A program made the position numbers and the translations under genes. 64,000 bases of DNA from Micrasema longulum (lineage: Eukaryota; Arthropoda; Insecta; Trichoptera; Brachycentridae), in contig JAGVSM010002402.1 of assembly GCA_022494885.1 (NCBI GenBank), forward strand, positions 62,001-126,000, in the 5' to 3' direction. How positions within the stretch are numbered: the stretch's first letter is position 1; each line of letters starts with the position of its first letter. Below are positions 1 to 9,953 of the stretch, piece after piece. The notes below the pieces were generated by a model, which worked only from the letters and a program-made list of their open reading frames with translations, was not told the DNA's origin and made no database searches.

Positions 1-60
1 CTAGGGGGTGAAATCCAGTCCTTGTCTACGCACATTTGGATGAGCTCATAATATTTCTCA
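1..60 (+). mobile_element. TIR-E element, right terminal fragment
   Basis: The first 60 bases read as the right end of the TIR-E family: the reverse complement of a GAGCGTGTCCAAATG-type end followed by CTGGATTTCACC. The same end is seen near 11.5 kb and 55.3 kb. The rest of this copy lies outside the window. Similarity is clear by eye but short. Confidence 0.55.
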
Positions 61-1295
61 AAAATATATTTATGACTAGTTTTACTTATATTTCCCTAAA
101 TTAAACATATTTGATCAAATAAATAAATTTATTGTAAGATAATTGATTTATTATTAGTTTAAACTCCAGTCCATTTAAAGAAACGATGAACTTGATATGA
201 TAAAAAAAAAAATCAAAAATGTTCATATGAGCAATATAGTAAAAAAATACCCACATGAGTTAATTAAGGTTTGAAAGGGTTAAAATATTTGCTTATTTCT
301 AAAATTTTGACGATAAGCAGGTCAAAGTAACATATTTGCAAAATATCACAAATTAAAATGAAATTACTATCGTAAATTTATTTGACAGATTTTTTAAAAC
401 ATGTTAAAAATCTTTTTGGAAAATGAACATGAAAGTTTATACATTTGAAGGACTTAGTACTTAGTAGGACTTAGGACTTAGTATTACAATAAAATACAAT
501 TTAGTATATTTAATAAAAATATTTTTTATATCAAATTAAGTATATGAGGCCATTGGAAGCAAAAATAGCAAACTCCCGTTTAGGTGTTTTCGATAAAAAT
601 AACAAAAACTGCTGCACTAATGCCAAAGATAGTCTTCATGTTAGAAATGTTATTTTCACTGAAATTAAACTTTAAGATACTAATAAGTTTGCTTTAACAA
701 AAACACGAATTCAAAAAACATTCTTCATATTTGTATGGCACGGCCATTTTGAAAATTTAAATTTCAAGTCATTGGTCAAATAAAATGGCTGATGGATATT
801 GCTATGCTTCCAAACATTATTTTCAAAGCATCAGAAGTATGATTTTAAACTACGTTTGCCACTCAACTCATGATTTTTATAAAAATAAAGTTGATGAACT
901 ACTGAATGACATAAAAGATCTTATAGCTTTATGGCTACTAGAATTTATAATATGGTTAAAGATATTTTATTCACCCAACACGATGTAACTTCTTTGCAAA
1001 AAAAAAATAACCTAGTGGCTTATTAAGTTAGTAAGAAAAGAAACCAAAACCTTATCAAACTACATTACAAGGTAAATTATATCAATATTAATATTATCCA
1101 CGACAATTTAAACACTAAACAATACAACGACAAGAAGGATAAAATTTAAACACATATTATTTACATAGAAATGTAATTACAAAAATACACTTTAGAAAAA
1201 TACTTCTTAAAATTGAGCTTCAACATGAATTGGAAAAAATGCCCACAAAGACTACAGCGTCTGAGCTTGGGCCATTCCTTTTTTAATTATTAAAA
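61..1295. other. AT-rich sequence, no gene seen
   Basis: I see only AT-rich sequence with short reading frames and no recognisable domain. A TTAA preceded by GAAAGGG at 274-283 resembles a piggyBac-type right end, but no left partner is visible. Confidence 0.5.
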
Positions 1296-1299
1296 AGTT

Positions 1300-1358
1300 T
1301 ATAGCACATATATATGTATGTATGTGTATGTTAGGGTGTTTATGTATATGTGTATATC
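1300..1358. repeat. TATG/TG microsatellite
   Basis: Imperfect run of TATG and TG units. Confidence 0.7.
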
Positions 1359-2130
1359 AGTGGCGAATGGTGATTTTATTTACAGGTAAGCTTTAAAAAA
1401 AATCATATATTTGTACCTACATAGAAGGTACATAATATAATTTAAATAATATACACTTAAAAATAATATTTTTTTGTTGTTCTGAGTGATACAACAACTC
1501 TCATCCATGAAATCAACTCAAAAGACGTAACTTCGTGATATTTTATATTATAAAGAAATAATATTCATTACTTTAATACATAACTCATTAAAAAATAAAT
1601 GAAAAATAGCACTATGAATTCAGTCAGTATTAGGTATTCAATTGAAATGTCAGATGGCCGAATCGTTCTAGAAATTAATAGTGCTAAAAACGGCCACGTC
1701 GAGCGTCATATGTCCTGCAATATAACGCATGAAAATAATTATGGTCTTATGTCAAATGTACCATCTCAAAGAAAAATAGCCCTTAAGAAATAATGTTTGA
1801 AATACTGTTTTCCAAATCAAGAATCTTCAAATAATTTGTGTAATCTGCAAGTTAAATCTAGGAGAAAAAACCCGCACTGGGGTTAAGACATTTAAAATAC
1901 AGTATACTTATTTATATGAAAAAATAAGCTAGAATAATCGGCTAGTTTCTTGGCCTCCTTTAATAATTATATTTATATTAGGATAAAAATACAAACGGTG
2001 GAAATGATTTAAAATAAATAATAATTATTTATTTATTTTTCAGTAAATAAAGTTACAGTAAAACATTATTATGGTCAGTCAAATATAATGGTAAGCTGTT
2101 CATAATCGCTTCTATACATGGTTCGCCCCT
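1359..2130. other. AT-rich sequence, no gene seen
   Basis: Nothing recognisable. A 64-residue reading frame at 1599-1793 has no motif I know and ordinary AT-rich composition. Confidence 0.45.
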
Positions 2131-2296
2131 GGTGTATATATGTATAAATATTTATGTGGTTATGTGTAAATATATGTGTGTATGTGTACAAATATGTATG
2201 TATATATATGCATGTATATGTGTGTATGTGCGTGTATGTATGTGGGTATGTGTATGAATGTTTATAACGGTGCACACGTGTGAGTGTATGTATATG
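2131..2296. repeat. Degenerate TATG/TGTG microsatellite tract
   Basis: About 165 bp of mixed TG, TA and TATG units. Overlapping minus-strand reading frames here give His/Tyr/Thr-rich peptides that come from the simple repeat, not from a gene. Confidence 0.85.
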
Positions 2297-2600
2297 GCAA
2301 TATATAAATAAACGTTTTTGTTAGTCTGCCTTATCACGGGTCTTCTCCTACTAGGCATTACTTTATAATATATATTTAAAAAATATATTATTATCATAAT
2401 AATAAAAAATAACCAAAATAAATATTTTTTTGGAGGTTACTAACTTTTCTTCCAATGCCCTCATATCTATTAACATTTCGCATCACGTTAAGGAAAAAAA
2501 AAACTATTTTTCTTTACCTACCGTAATGGGGAATGACGTCTTATAATGATGTACTTTCTATTTTAGCTTAATAAATATACCTAAAATTACAAAAAGGCTA

Positions 2601-2959
2601 TTAAATACTGAACTATCCTAAACGCCAAAACATAAAATGCGCAGAAGAGCGGTTTTTTTGACGTCACAAACGGTACGTTCCAGAAAACGCCATGTTATTG
2701 TCAAATTGCTTAAAGCGAGAAAGTCCTGTGAAGAATTCGTATAATTGCCTTTCAAGAGTATCCTAGGGATTCAGGATAGTTATATGAATGATTTTGAGCG
2801 TTAGGCGTTTAGGATAAACGGAAATTATTGAATAACTTAAAAAGTATTGCATATTTGGCATTTAAAATTATATTGAAATGAAAGAAATTTCACCGAGGAT
2901 CATATTCTGTAAGAAGAAGATATTTTTAATTTGCGTTTAGGATAGTTCAAAATTAAATA
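2601..2959. mobile_element. MITE-like element with 17-bp perfect inverted repeats
   Basis: A 17-bp sequence, TGAACTATCCTAAACGC, at 2609-2625 is matched exactly in inverse at 2933-2949. Just outside both ends is TTAAATA (2601-2607 and 2953-2959), which could be a 7-bp target duplication. A third GGCGTTTAGGATA box lies inside, near 2806. The interior has no reading frame of note, so the element is non-autonomous. Superfamily unknown. A perfect CRE-like TGACGTCA sits at 2659-2666. Confidence 0.6.
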
Positions 2960-3265
2960 GACAAAAATACACGGTGTTTTCAATGAGTGCCATTTAAACA
3001 AGAATTCGGAATTAAATGTTGAATTTCTTTTTCTATTATTTTGTATTCCGGATGTGTTTTTAAATTTATTTATTTATTTCATTACAGAAAAATATTTCTC
3101 TGTAAGTAGAGAATGCGTTTTATGATCCAGGCCGACGTTTTTTTAAATAACTTTTAATTGATACACAATTTCATCATTGATATTTTATCAATTAAATGAA
3201 AGACATAACCCCGACAATACATCACATACAAATAATATAATCACTAGATCCTAAACACATAGACA
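2960..3265. other. No gene seen
   Basis: AT-rich sequence with nothing recognisable. Confidence 0.4.
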
Positions 3266-3752
3266 ACTTAAACAAATACAAACTAATACTACTTTCGGAC
3301 AAAGGGATTTTGAGTATTATTCCATTAAAATCTATAACCTACTTCCACTATCTATTAAAGCAATTAGTAATGAGAAAATGTTAAAAAAGGCTATAAAAAA
3401 ATGGATAGTGGAGCTAGGTAGAAGTAAAATGTGTTGTCTCATTCGCCCATACCAATACTGATTCAACTGCTCCACAACTGTATAGCTTATGTTAGGTTTT
3501 TGTTATTTTCATTGTGTAATTTGTAATAGAAGTAATGTAGATGTACATAAATACCTTGTTTTTAAAACTGTCTGAATATTTGTTAAATATTTTTCCTTTT
3601 TTAAGTTAGTCTTCTTTGTTTATTCTCAAATGTAATTTCAAAAAACTAAATTGTTAAATGTCCTCGGCACGGGAACCCCAGAGAGGTCACATTATTTTTA
3701 TTATTAATTATAGTTTGAAAGTGAAAAATATGAATAAATAAATAAATAAATT
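3266..3752 (+). mobile_element. LINE 3' end: C-terminal fragment plus 3' UTR with TAAA tail
   Basis: Around 3310-3430 one frame gives a KIYNLLPLSIK segment followed by a lysine-rich KKAIKKWIVELG stretch. This matches the layout at the C terminus of many Jockey-like LINE reverse transcriptase proteins, where an LP box precedes a final basic helix. About 270 bp of T-rich sequence follows. It ends in a block with CACGGGAACCCCAGAGAGG and then four to five TAAA units (3731-3750). A similar end block occurs at 51.9 kb. The copy is 5'-truncated and cannot encode an enzyme. The LINE call is moderate and the exact clade is a guess. Confidence 0.5.
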
Positions 3753-3774
3753 AAGTTTATGGTTTTCAACGGTA

Positions 3775-4312
3775 CGATTTAATATGATGTAGCTTAAGTG
3801 GCCGCTCTTTTCTGCTTGCTCTTCCAAGCAAGTTTTTCATTACATTTTTGAAGATTTCTGGTGTTATTTTGGCAATTTGTTTTCGGGATAACATCCTTAA
3901 GTATCAGGATTGTCATTGGTTTACAGGTGTATACCTTTCTTATCGCGTCCCTTAATAGTAAAAAAACGGGGCGGTTAAATCAGAAGATCGTGTGGGCCAG
4001 TCAATGTCATCACCTTCTAACATTATTCAACCGGGAAAAGTTCCACGCAATATTTGCACCGTAGCGTGAGCTGTGTGTGACTTGACACAATCCTGTTGCA
4101 ACTACAAATGTTGTCGGTCCAATTAATACAATTTAGGCACAATAAGATTTTTCAGATTGTAATGATAGTTTTCTAACATCCTAATTCCTGTGCACGGCGC
4201 CGATGTGAGGGTTCCCGACATTCACAAACACTCAGCCTCACCGCATCAACATTTTTTGGTAAATGTTAGCTACGTTGTCGTCCAGATTTTGTTTTATGTC
4301 ACATATTTTTTT
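3775..4312 (-). pseudogene. Mariner-type (IS630/Tc1-mariner superfamily) transposase fossil
   Basis: Read on the minus strand, this stretch gives, in order: NPHIGAVH (near 4200); LQQD followed by HTAHATVQILRGTFPG (near 4040-4110), which is the second catalytic-aspartate region of mariner-like DDD/E transposases; DIDWPTRSSDLTAPFF (near 3975-4015), which corresponds to the WPPRSPDLTPxDFF box; and then ITPEIFKNVMKNLLGRA near the C terminus (about 3820-3870). Such enzymes cut and paste DNA flanked by terminal inverted repeats. In-frame stops, frame changes and loss of the last acidic residue show that it is long dead. About half of a normal 340-residue protein is represented. SINE-B lies immediately beyond its 5' side. 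I did not find its terminal repeats. Confidence 0.75.
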
Positions 4313-4374
4313 CAAAATCTTGATGAGCACATGATTATCACGGGAAAAATCGCGCCATTTGCTTCGAGTATACA

Positions 4375-4557
4375 CAATTGAATAAATATTTGCGTTCTTA
4401 TGATATACCCAAATATTTTATTTCGAGAGCCGTTTTCAACTAGTTGTAAATAACTCACTTTTAGAAAATGGAAAGAAACTTGAGGTAGAGTAGGATTCGA
4501 ACCACGAACCTTTGAGCCGTGAATCCGAGACACTAGCCACGGGACCACAAGACGATT
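4375..4557 (-). mobile_element. SINE-B copy 1 (tRNA-derived)
   Basis: On the minus strand a tRNA-like head contains the box B sequence GTGGTTCGAATCC. A body of about 110 bp follows that is shared with copies at 45.3 and 63.35 kb and includes GAGTTATTTACAACTAGTTG and ATATTTGGGTATATCATAAG. It would have been transcribed by RNA polymerase III from the internal boxes and copied by a LINE enzyme. The copy looks full length and abuts the mariner-type fossil. Confidence 0.75.
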
Positions 4558-4656
4558 AATTTTTTTAACACATTTTTTTTTACATAATTTCAACATGTTG
4601 TTGCGGTGCCAAATGCTCCATAACAAATTGTTATTGACTGTTATCCACATATGTCA

Positions 4657-4845
4657 GATGGCCTCCGTGGTGTAGTGGTCAAGACGCTTGACTCACGCAC
4701 GGAAGGTTCCGGGTTCGATTCCCGGTGAGAACACAAAAAATAAAAAAAAAGTGATTTTTCTCAAGCCTGGGTGCTCTGTGATGTAATTCACCACTGTAAT
4801 TAGGCCTTCTGGCCTGTTGTGGTGCAATAAAATGTTTTAAAAAAT
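4657..4845 (+). mobile_element. SINE-C copy 1 (tRNA-derived, 3' hairpin)
   Basis: The head has box A TGGTGTAGTGGTCAAG and box B GGTTCGATTCCC. The T-arm CCGGG/CCCGG is perfectly paired, but the acceptor and anticodon arms do not fold as a functional tRNA. The body contains CTCAAGCCTGGGTG and GTAATTCACCACTGTAATTA, then a perfect AGGCC-TTCT-GGCCT hairpin at 4802-4815 and an A/T-rich tail. A second, 3'-truncated copy lies at 14.1 kb in inverse orientation. Confidence 0.8.
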
Positions 4846-5169
4846 ATATATATGAGCTGACAAATGCCAACCAAACCAAAACGGCGGTCAAAGAAAATCG
4901 GCCTGGAACAAAAATACGCATCCTGTGTGATGATGTTTTCTCGTTGTTATCAATTTTGGAATAAAGATATTACTAATTGTTCCAGGTCTCGCACTTGTGG
5001 GCAAATTAGTTAGTATTGGTTTGCAAATACTGGATTTACCTTTTTAGGACGTTTTAGAGTAAATAAAATGCGGTTAGATTTTAAGGGGTTTGGCTCTTAT
5101 GCTTTAAGACAATTAACAATTGTAAAAATTAAAAAAAACATACCTCTTAAAACATGGAAAAATAGTAAA
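4846..5169. other. No gene seen
   Basis: Ordinary AT-rich sequence with no repeat match inside the window. Confidence 0.4.
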
Positions 5170-5289
5170 AGTTACCGAGTGTGTAAAATAGCCTCTTAAA
5201 CCAGCTAATGACCGATCATAAGCCCCGTAAATGTCTAGACTTCCATATTCCTTTCTTAAAACAGTTCTCCATCTCCGTTGAAATGTTCA
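5170..5289 (-). mobile_element. TIR-E element fragment, left part
   Basis: Matches the family core read in reverse: TGAAACATTTCAACGGAGATGG at the 5' side, then a GACATTTACGGGGCTTATGA-type block and the AGCTGGTTTAAG box. The inner part and right end are missing. Confidence 0.65.
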
Positions 5290-5925
5290 CTAATCATATA
5301 TTGAAACATTGAAAAAACCACTGTTCCTTTTTTAAAATGTGGGTAGGTATGGCAACCTAAAAATGAAATTTATTGATGCGCGCTAAAAAAACCGCTCAGA
5401 ATGTTTTTATTACTGATTTGCCTTAGATAAATTTAATGAAATTAATAACCCCAAACAATTTGAACAATGTACGGTAAGTACTCGAATATAAGTAATGAGT
5501 GCACCATGGTTAGATACAGGTACGATCATTACTAAGCTATATATATACAAATTACCTTACCTATTAAGCCCAAAACAATTCCTTCAAGTTCGTTTTACGA
5601 CCCGTTTATGGCTACTAAATAATTTTTCCTCTATAAAACCTATTGCAAAGTAATGCCAGTCCATCTCCGGTACTAAATCATATCTTGGACAAACATTCAA
5701 CGCGCTTCAAAGGAGAAATATTTTGGAGGTATAATTGCATGGAAATTGGTTTATTGCGCAAATAAAACAAACGAGCTTCGTGAAAATGCAAACACTAACA
5801 ATGCGGCGGTAATAAAGTTCTTAAATTATAACTACACGGTACCACAAGACCGAAAGACTTTGTTTCCCAATACATTTAAAAAATACATAGGGCCTTATTT
5901 TTGAACCTGGTTTTAAGTTACACCT
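5290..5925. other. No gene seen
   Basis: AT-rich with no recognisable coding or repeat content. Confidence 0.4.
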
Positions 5926-5930
5926 GGGCA

Positions 5931-5975
5931 TAGTGGTAGAATAAGGATGGGAACGCCATCCCTCTTCTACCACTG
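5931..5975. repeat. Short stem-loop, 20-bp arms, 5-nt loop
   Basis: 5931-5950 pairs with 5956-5975 around the loop GAACG, with about three mismatches. GTGGTAGAA / TTCTACCAC is the outer core and GGATGG / CCATCC the inner core. No conserved family was recognised. Confidence 0.6.
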
Positions 5976-6107
5976 TAAGAAGGAAGGTTTTCCTATCATT
6001 TCCAAGTTTATTAGTATGGCCCTTTACGAAGTACTTTCGTATCATTAAAAATTCCTTTTCTTTTTTTTCTTTTTCGGCGGATGAAGAATACATTTATGTG
6101 TAGACGC

Positions 6108-6240
6108 AGAATCCTGGACGAGTGTTTTGGACCCGATCAGGTATAAATCTTGGAAAACAAAATAGAGTTGGGATTAGTCCGCTTCATAGCGTAGTGGTCA
6201 GCCTAAATAAGACAAAATCTAAGGTCAAGGTTAAGGCTTC
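6108..6240 (+). mobile_element. SINE-A copy 1, degraded 5' part
   Basis: Starts with the family leader ATCCTGGACGAGTGTTTTGG and reaches a degraded box A, CATAGCGTAGTGGTCAG. Box B and the 3' body are not recognisable. Confidence 0.5.
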
Positions 6241-6349
6241 AAGTGCGTCTCAAAGCATAAAAATAAAAATAATACACTGTGTTAAATTATTGTGAAGGTA
6301 TATTATAGTTTATATTATAATTCCCTCAACAACCCCAGTGCCACAATTA

Positions 6350-6405
6350 GAACCGCTGTCTTTATCGGTATATACCGAGACAGTATACTTAACTTTTCTA
6401 CTATC
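6350..6405. repeat. Degraded Penelope-like terminal repeat fragment
   Basis: ATCGGTATATACCGAGACAG resembles the ATCGGTACATATCGAGACAG core of the inverted repeats that flank the Penelope-like fragment at 35.5-36.0 kb. Short match, so tentative. Confidence 0.35.
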
Positions 6406-6674
6406 TACATCTTCCTTAGAATGGAATTTACTGGCGTGAGCGTATCGATACGTGTGTTTATTATGTCTTCTTAAATGTCATATAATCAAATTCAAGTCAA
6501 AATGGCGCTGAAACTTTACTCCACGTTTTATGATAAATTCTAATTAAAGTATTTCTCTTTCGTGTTTAAGATAAGCTTCTGCTTTAAAAAGCAGCCACTT
6601 CAAAACTATTAAATATATCAATGAATTACAATTCAATAAAAAATGCTCACTTGAACATGATTTTTATACGACAT

Positions 6675-6890
6675 TTGACTATTCTGCCCTGCTAAGCCTA
6701 AAAGTCGTAACTGAAAAAAACTGCTTTACGTTTTTTTTTTTGTAACAAATATTCGATAACCTCGCATATTTACTAAACTAGCAAGTCTACCTGCTTCTCA
6801 AATATGAGATATTTTGTAAAAATACACTTTTTTTAAATCTGATCAGCAGGAATTCAGCAAATACGAATTTGCCTTAGCAGGGTAGTATTC
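6675..6890. repeat. Possible MITE with imperfect inverted ends
   Basis: GACTATTCTGCCCTGCTAAG at 6678-6697 is roughly inverted at 6871-6890 (CCTTAGCAGGGTAGTATTC). About 170 bp of AT-rich sequence lies between. No clear target duplication. Confidence 0.4.
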
Positions 6891-7054
6891 CCAAGACTGT
6901 ATGGTCAACTATTCCTATAGTTGTATCTACTGAGGTACTACGAAGTCAGCTCTATCGATATGTCGATACGTATTTTTAAGAAGATAGAAAAAAATGTGAT
7001 TTATATAATCACTCAGGAAAATTTATCTTCACCTATACTGTCATAGAATCTTTT

Positions 7055-7620
7055 TGGGTTATCCCCGATCACTGAACTACGCATTTTTTATCAGTTCATG
7101 GTAAGTTTAATAAAAAAATATTTATTTTTAATATTGTTGACTCCTCTTCGTGCTGCTGCGGATATCCTAACCAATTTTCTGAACACATACTGTGGTCTTG
7201 TGCCTTTTCCCTTCTCTATGATTACCGTATGAAGCTTCTCGCTACTATCCGTGGCCCTGATATAAGTCCTGTCGGATAAACAGATTTGGTGGCTTTCAAG
7301 AAGAATTTTAAGGTTTTTAAAAAGTTTTGTAATTATTTCGGCAAATTGATCATGTCCAATCAATTAAATCAGAGTCAGTGAAGAATTCACTTCCCTCTTT
7401 TCTAAATCCGATGAAGTACATGTTGTGTACTTCTAGATTCTTTCAGCACAAAGATGCTAAGGCTACCAGATTTCAGAGAGCTCCTTCGGGCAGCTTTTCT
7501 CGTTTGACAACGAGCAAATTTTCCGTGTATGTGGGCACCGCAAAGGAGACTTATGTCCTCAGATGCGGTGTGCGGTATGTGGCAGGCAAGCTGTATACTG
7601 TCACGGTGAAGGTATGACTT
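7055..7620. repeat. Repeat H copy 1 (matches centre of the 21.3-22.5 kb inverted-repeat element)
   Basis: From the GATCACTGAACTACGC region (about 7068) to about 7600 this matches, in inverse orientation, 21.69-22.20 kb, including TTATCCGACAGG-type, GATATCC and TGTGGGCACCGCAAAGGAGA-type blocks. Overlapping frames on both strands are conserved to a similar extent, so I do not call a protein. Neither flanking inverted arm seen at 21 kb is present here. Confidence 0.65.
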
Positions 7621-8320
7621 CCGTATCTTCCGATTGTAATTACACTAGATAATGAAATAAAATAAATAATTTTGGAATCTATGTTATGCTGAAAAAAATT
7701 AAACAAATATTTTTTTGTTTAACCCAGTTCCTACATAATATAAAATAAACAATTATCAATCTTGTAAGTCCCCATCGCTTTTGATGGTTCCTGTCAGAGG
7801 CTTAATTTTGAAATTAATTGATTTAATACTCTTGAACTTCCTTCTATTATTTCCTTAATTAGTTCAATCATCTTTGGTTGAATAAGACAATTACTTAAGT
7901 CAACATGAGCTCACCTCAAAAGTTTATTGAACTCAAGAAATTGCATCCGAGAACGTCTCCAAAATTATTAAAATTTTAAAATAATAATATAAATATAAGA
8001 CAACTGTTATTAACTGCTTTTAACTGCGAACATTTTATTTCTTATTTTTATTTTTTGTTTTGTGATCCCAATATAAGCATACGGAGTTATAAAGTCCAAT
8101 TTTTTTGTCATGTTGTTCTTGTAAATATGAAAGCTGTGGTATTGAAAAGCTTTGAAACCGGTTGGTAGAATAAATTTAAAAAATAGGGTATTAAAAACCA
8201 AGTAGTTTTATTTTCACATATTTTATTTCAATGAATAACTAAAAAGTTAGTGCTTCAAATATAAATTTAAAACTAAAATATCGTTTGTAATAGTAAAATT
8301 CACCACCGTCATCTCCTTTT
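7621..8320. other. No gene seen
   Basis: AT-rich with no recognisable feature. Confidence 0.4.
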
Positions 8321-8324
8321 CCAT

Positions 8325-9640
8325 ATCTAGTGGCACTGTATTGTAATGTAAATGCATATGTCGTTTCGCGTCTAGTGGAATATACGCAAATCTCCCAAAA
8401 TATCAAACTAATAAACTTCAATCTGTTTTCAATGCAGCAGCAAGGCTTATTACGGGAGTAAAAAAATATTCTCACATCTCACAACATCGTCGAGATTTGC
8501 ACTGGTTAAAAAGCCCAGAGAGAATAAAATACAAGCTTTGCTGGACAGTATTTAAATATCTTCATGATATGGCTCCAAAATACCTATCGGACCTTTTTAT
8601 TAGGGAAAATACTTGTAAAAAAAATCTACTCTTAGGTCAGCATTTGATTCAGGAAGAGGAAAACTTGTCAAAATCCGGCGCTCCCCAAACACTAGATTTG
8701 GAGATCGTGCTTTTGCCGCCGCCGGCCCCTATGCTTATATATATATAGTTGGATAATTTATATAGCGCCATTTTTGTGAAAATCGCCTCAAGGGCGCTGT
8801 ACAATTAATAAATATCCCAGTACGTCTTGCAGCTACAGAGCGCATGGACGGTTGGGATTCTAGTTCCTCGTTTTCAATTAAGATCAATCAAAAATTATAA
8901 CAGATAGGAGCTAGATTACAGGACGTCTTGCAGCTACAGAGCGCATAGACAGTTAGAAATTTAGCTCCCATTTACACATTTTAAAAATTGACAAATAAAT
9001 TTAGTGTATTAATGATACTAAAAAATAAATAAAAATAATATGAATAATAAAAAGGAGTAAGATTACAACACGTCTTGCAGCTACTAAGCGCATAGACGAT
9101 TGGAATTCTAGACCCCATTTATAAAATTTAGGTATTTTTAAGTTGGTATATGAAAGCTAGATAACCAATCATCGTGCAGCTACAAAGCGCATGGACGAGT
9201 GGAATTCTAGCAAAGTTAGAATGATATCAATAAATTTATAAAAAATAGAGCATAGTAGTAAGTTTGTCAAGTGTTCATGCCAAGAACTAAGCAATAAAAA
9301 ACTAAATAAATAAAGCACTGTATCAACTCCATGGTTAACAAAGGGAGATAGATGTCCGAAGAGAATCTTTTGTAGACAGTAGGTAGATATCGTCACCACG
9401 TGGTGCTTGGATCCAATTGCCTTCAAACTTACAAATCATCGACAGTTCTAGTCAGTTCAGATCCCGACTAAAATCCCACTTCTTTAGACTATCATACCCT
9501 CAATTTTAAATATGGAAATATAATATATCACTTTAGTTTAGTTATAATATAAGTTTAGATATACAATTGTAAAGCGCCCTTGAGGTGATTTTTTAGAAAA
9601 ATGGCGCTATATAAATCAGCCAAATGTTATTATTATTATA
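8325..9640 (+). mobile_element. CR1/L2-like LINE 3' end (copy 1), interrupted at 8737-9403
   Basis: Frame fragments from about 8380 give KLQSVFNAAARLITGVKK, then HWLKSPERIKYKLCWTVFK and MAPKYLSDLF, which is the standard C-terminal region of CR1/L2-type reverse transcriptase proteins. After a frameshift the segment SPNTRFGDRAFAAAGPYA ends at 8736. The protein resumes at 9408 with WIQLPSNLQ and ends in a basic LKSHFFRLSYPQF followed by a stop. The non-coding tail at 9570-9612 has AAGCGCCCTTGAGGTGATTT and ATGGCGCTATATAAAT, then a TTA microsatellite. The element is 5'-truncated and dead. A 667-bp insertion splits it, and its removal restores the frame. Confidence 0.85.
8737..9403 (-). mobile_element. 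Non-autonomous retroelement (SINE-L) with LINE-type tail and repeated 30-bp motif, copy 1
   Basis: The insertion is flanked by TGCTT (8732-8736 and 9404-9408). On the minus strand it ends in AGCGCCCTTGAGGCGATTTT, ATGGCGCTATATAAAT and an AT microsatellite, the same tail as its host LINE, which suggests that LINE enzyme copied it. Inside, a motif of about 30 bp, CGTCTTGCAGCTACAGAGCG and on to CATGGACGGTTGG in plus-strand reading, occurs at 8823, 8924, 9071 and 9172. I see no reading frame and no convincing tRNA boxes. A second copy lies at 58.1 kb. Confidence 0.75.
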
Positions 9641-9953
9641 GCATCAGGCACTGCATTGGTAAACGAAATACACTGTGGTACAATCATTTGTTATTTGAAG
9701 GTAAGTTGATCAGTCTTACGTTTCAGTTGCCCGTCCAGCGATAGTAAAATTTAAAAATTTAAAATCCTTTGAAATAAACATTTCACATCCACCCTGCTAG
9801 GAGTAGAACCCGTGACCTCGAGAATAGTAGGTGAACGCGTCAACCACCACACTAAGTGGACCTATATCTCCACTCGATTCAGGAACTCACTTTTACCTGA
9901 GAGCATCTTTAAGGCGAAAACACTCGTCGGGGGTTCGGGCTCTATTTCTTAAA
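9639..9953 (-). mobile_element. SINE-A copy 2 (near full length)
   Basis: Read in reverse it has all family parts: leader ACGAGTGTTTTCGCC, a CTCAGGTAAAAGTGAG box, GGAGATATAGGTCCACTTAG, a tRNA-like head with box A TGTGGTGGTTGACGCG and box B GGGTTCTACTCC, then TTTCACATTTAAA-type sequence and the 3' body with ACTGATCAACTTACCTTCAA and CAATGCAGTGCCTGATGC. It begins right at the end of the CR1/L2-like LINE tail. Confidence 0.75.

Noticed and set aside
2075..2397. His/Tyr/Thr-rich minus-strand frames
   Set aside because: They translate a TATG/TGTG microsatellite and shift register without loss of openness, so they are not genes.
2659..2666. TGACGTCA (CRE-like) palindromes, also at 40034-40041
   Set aside because: Single 8-bp sites occur by chance and one lies inside a MITE. 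No promoter context.
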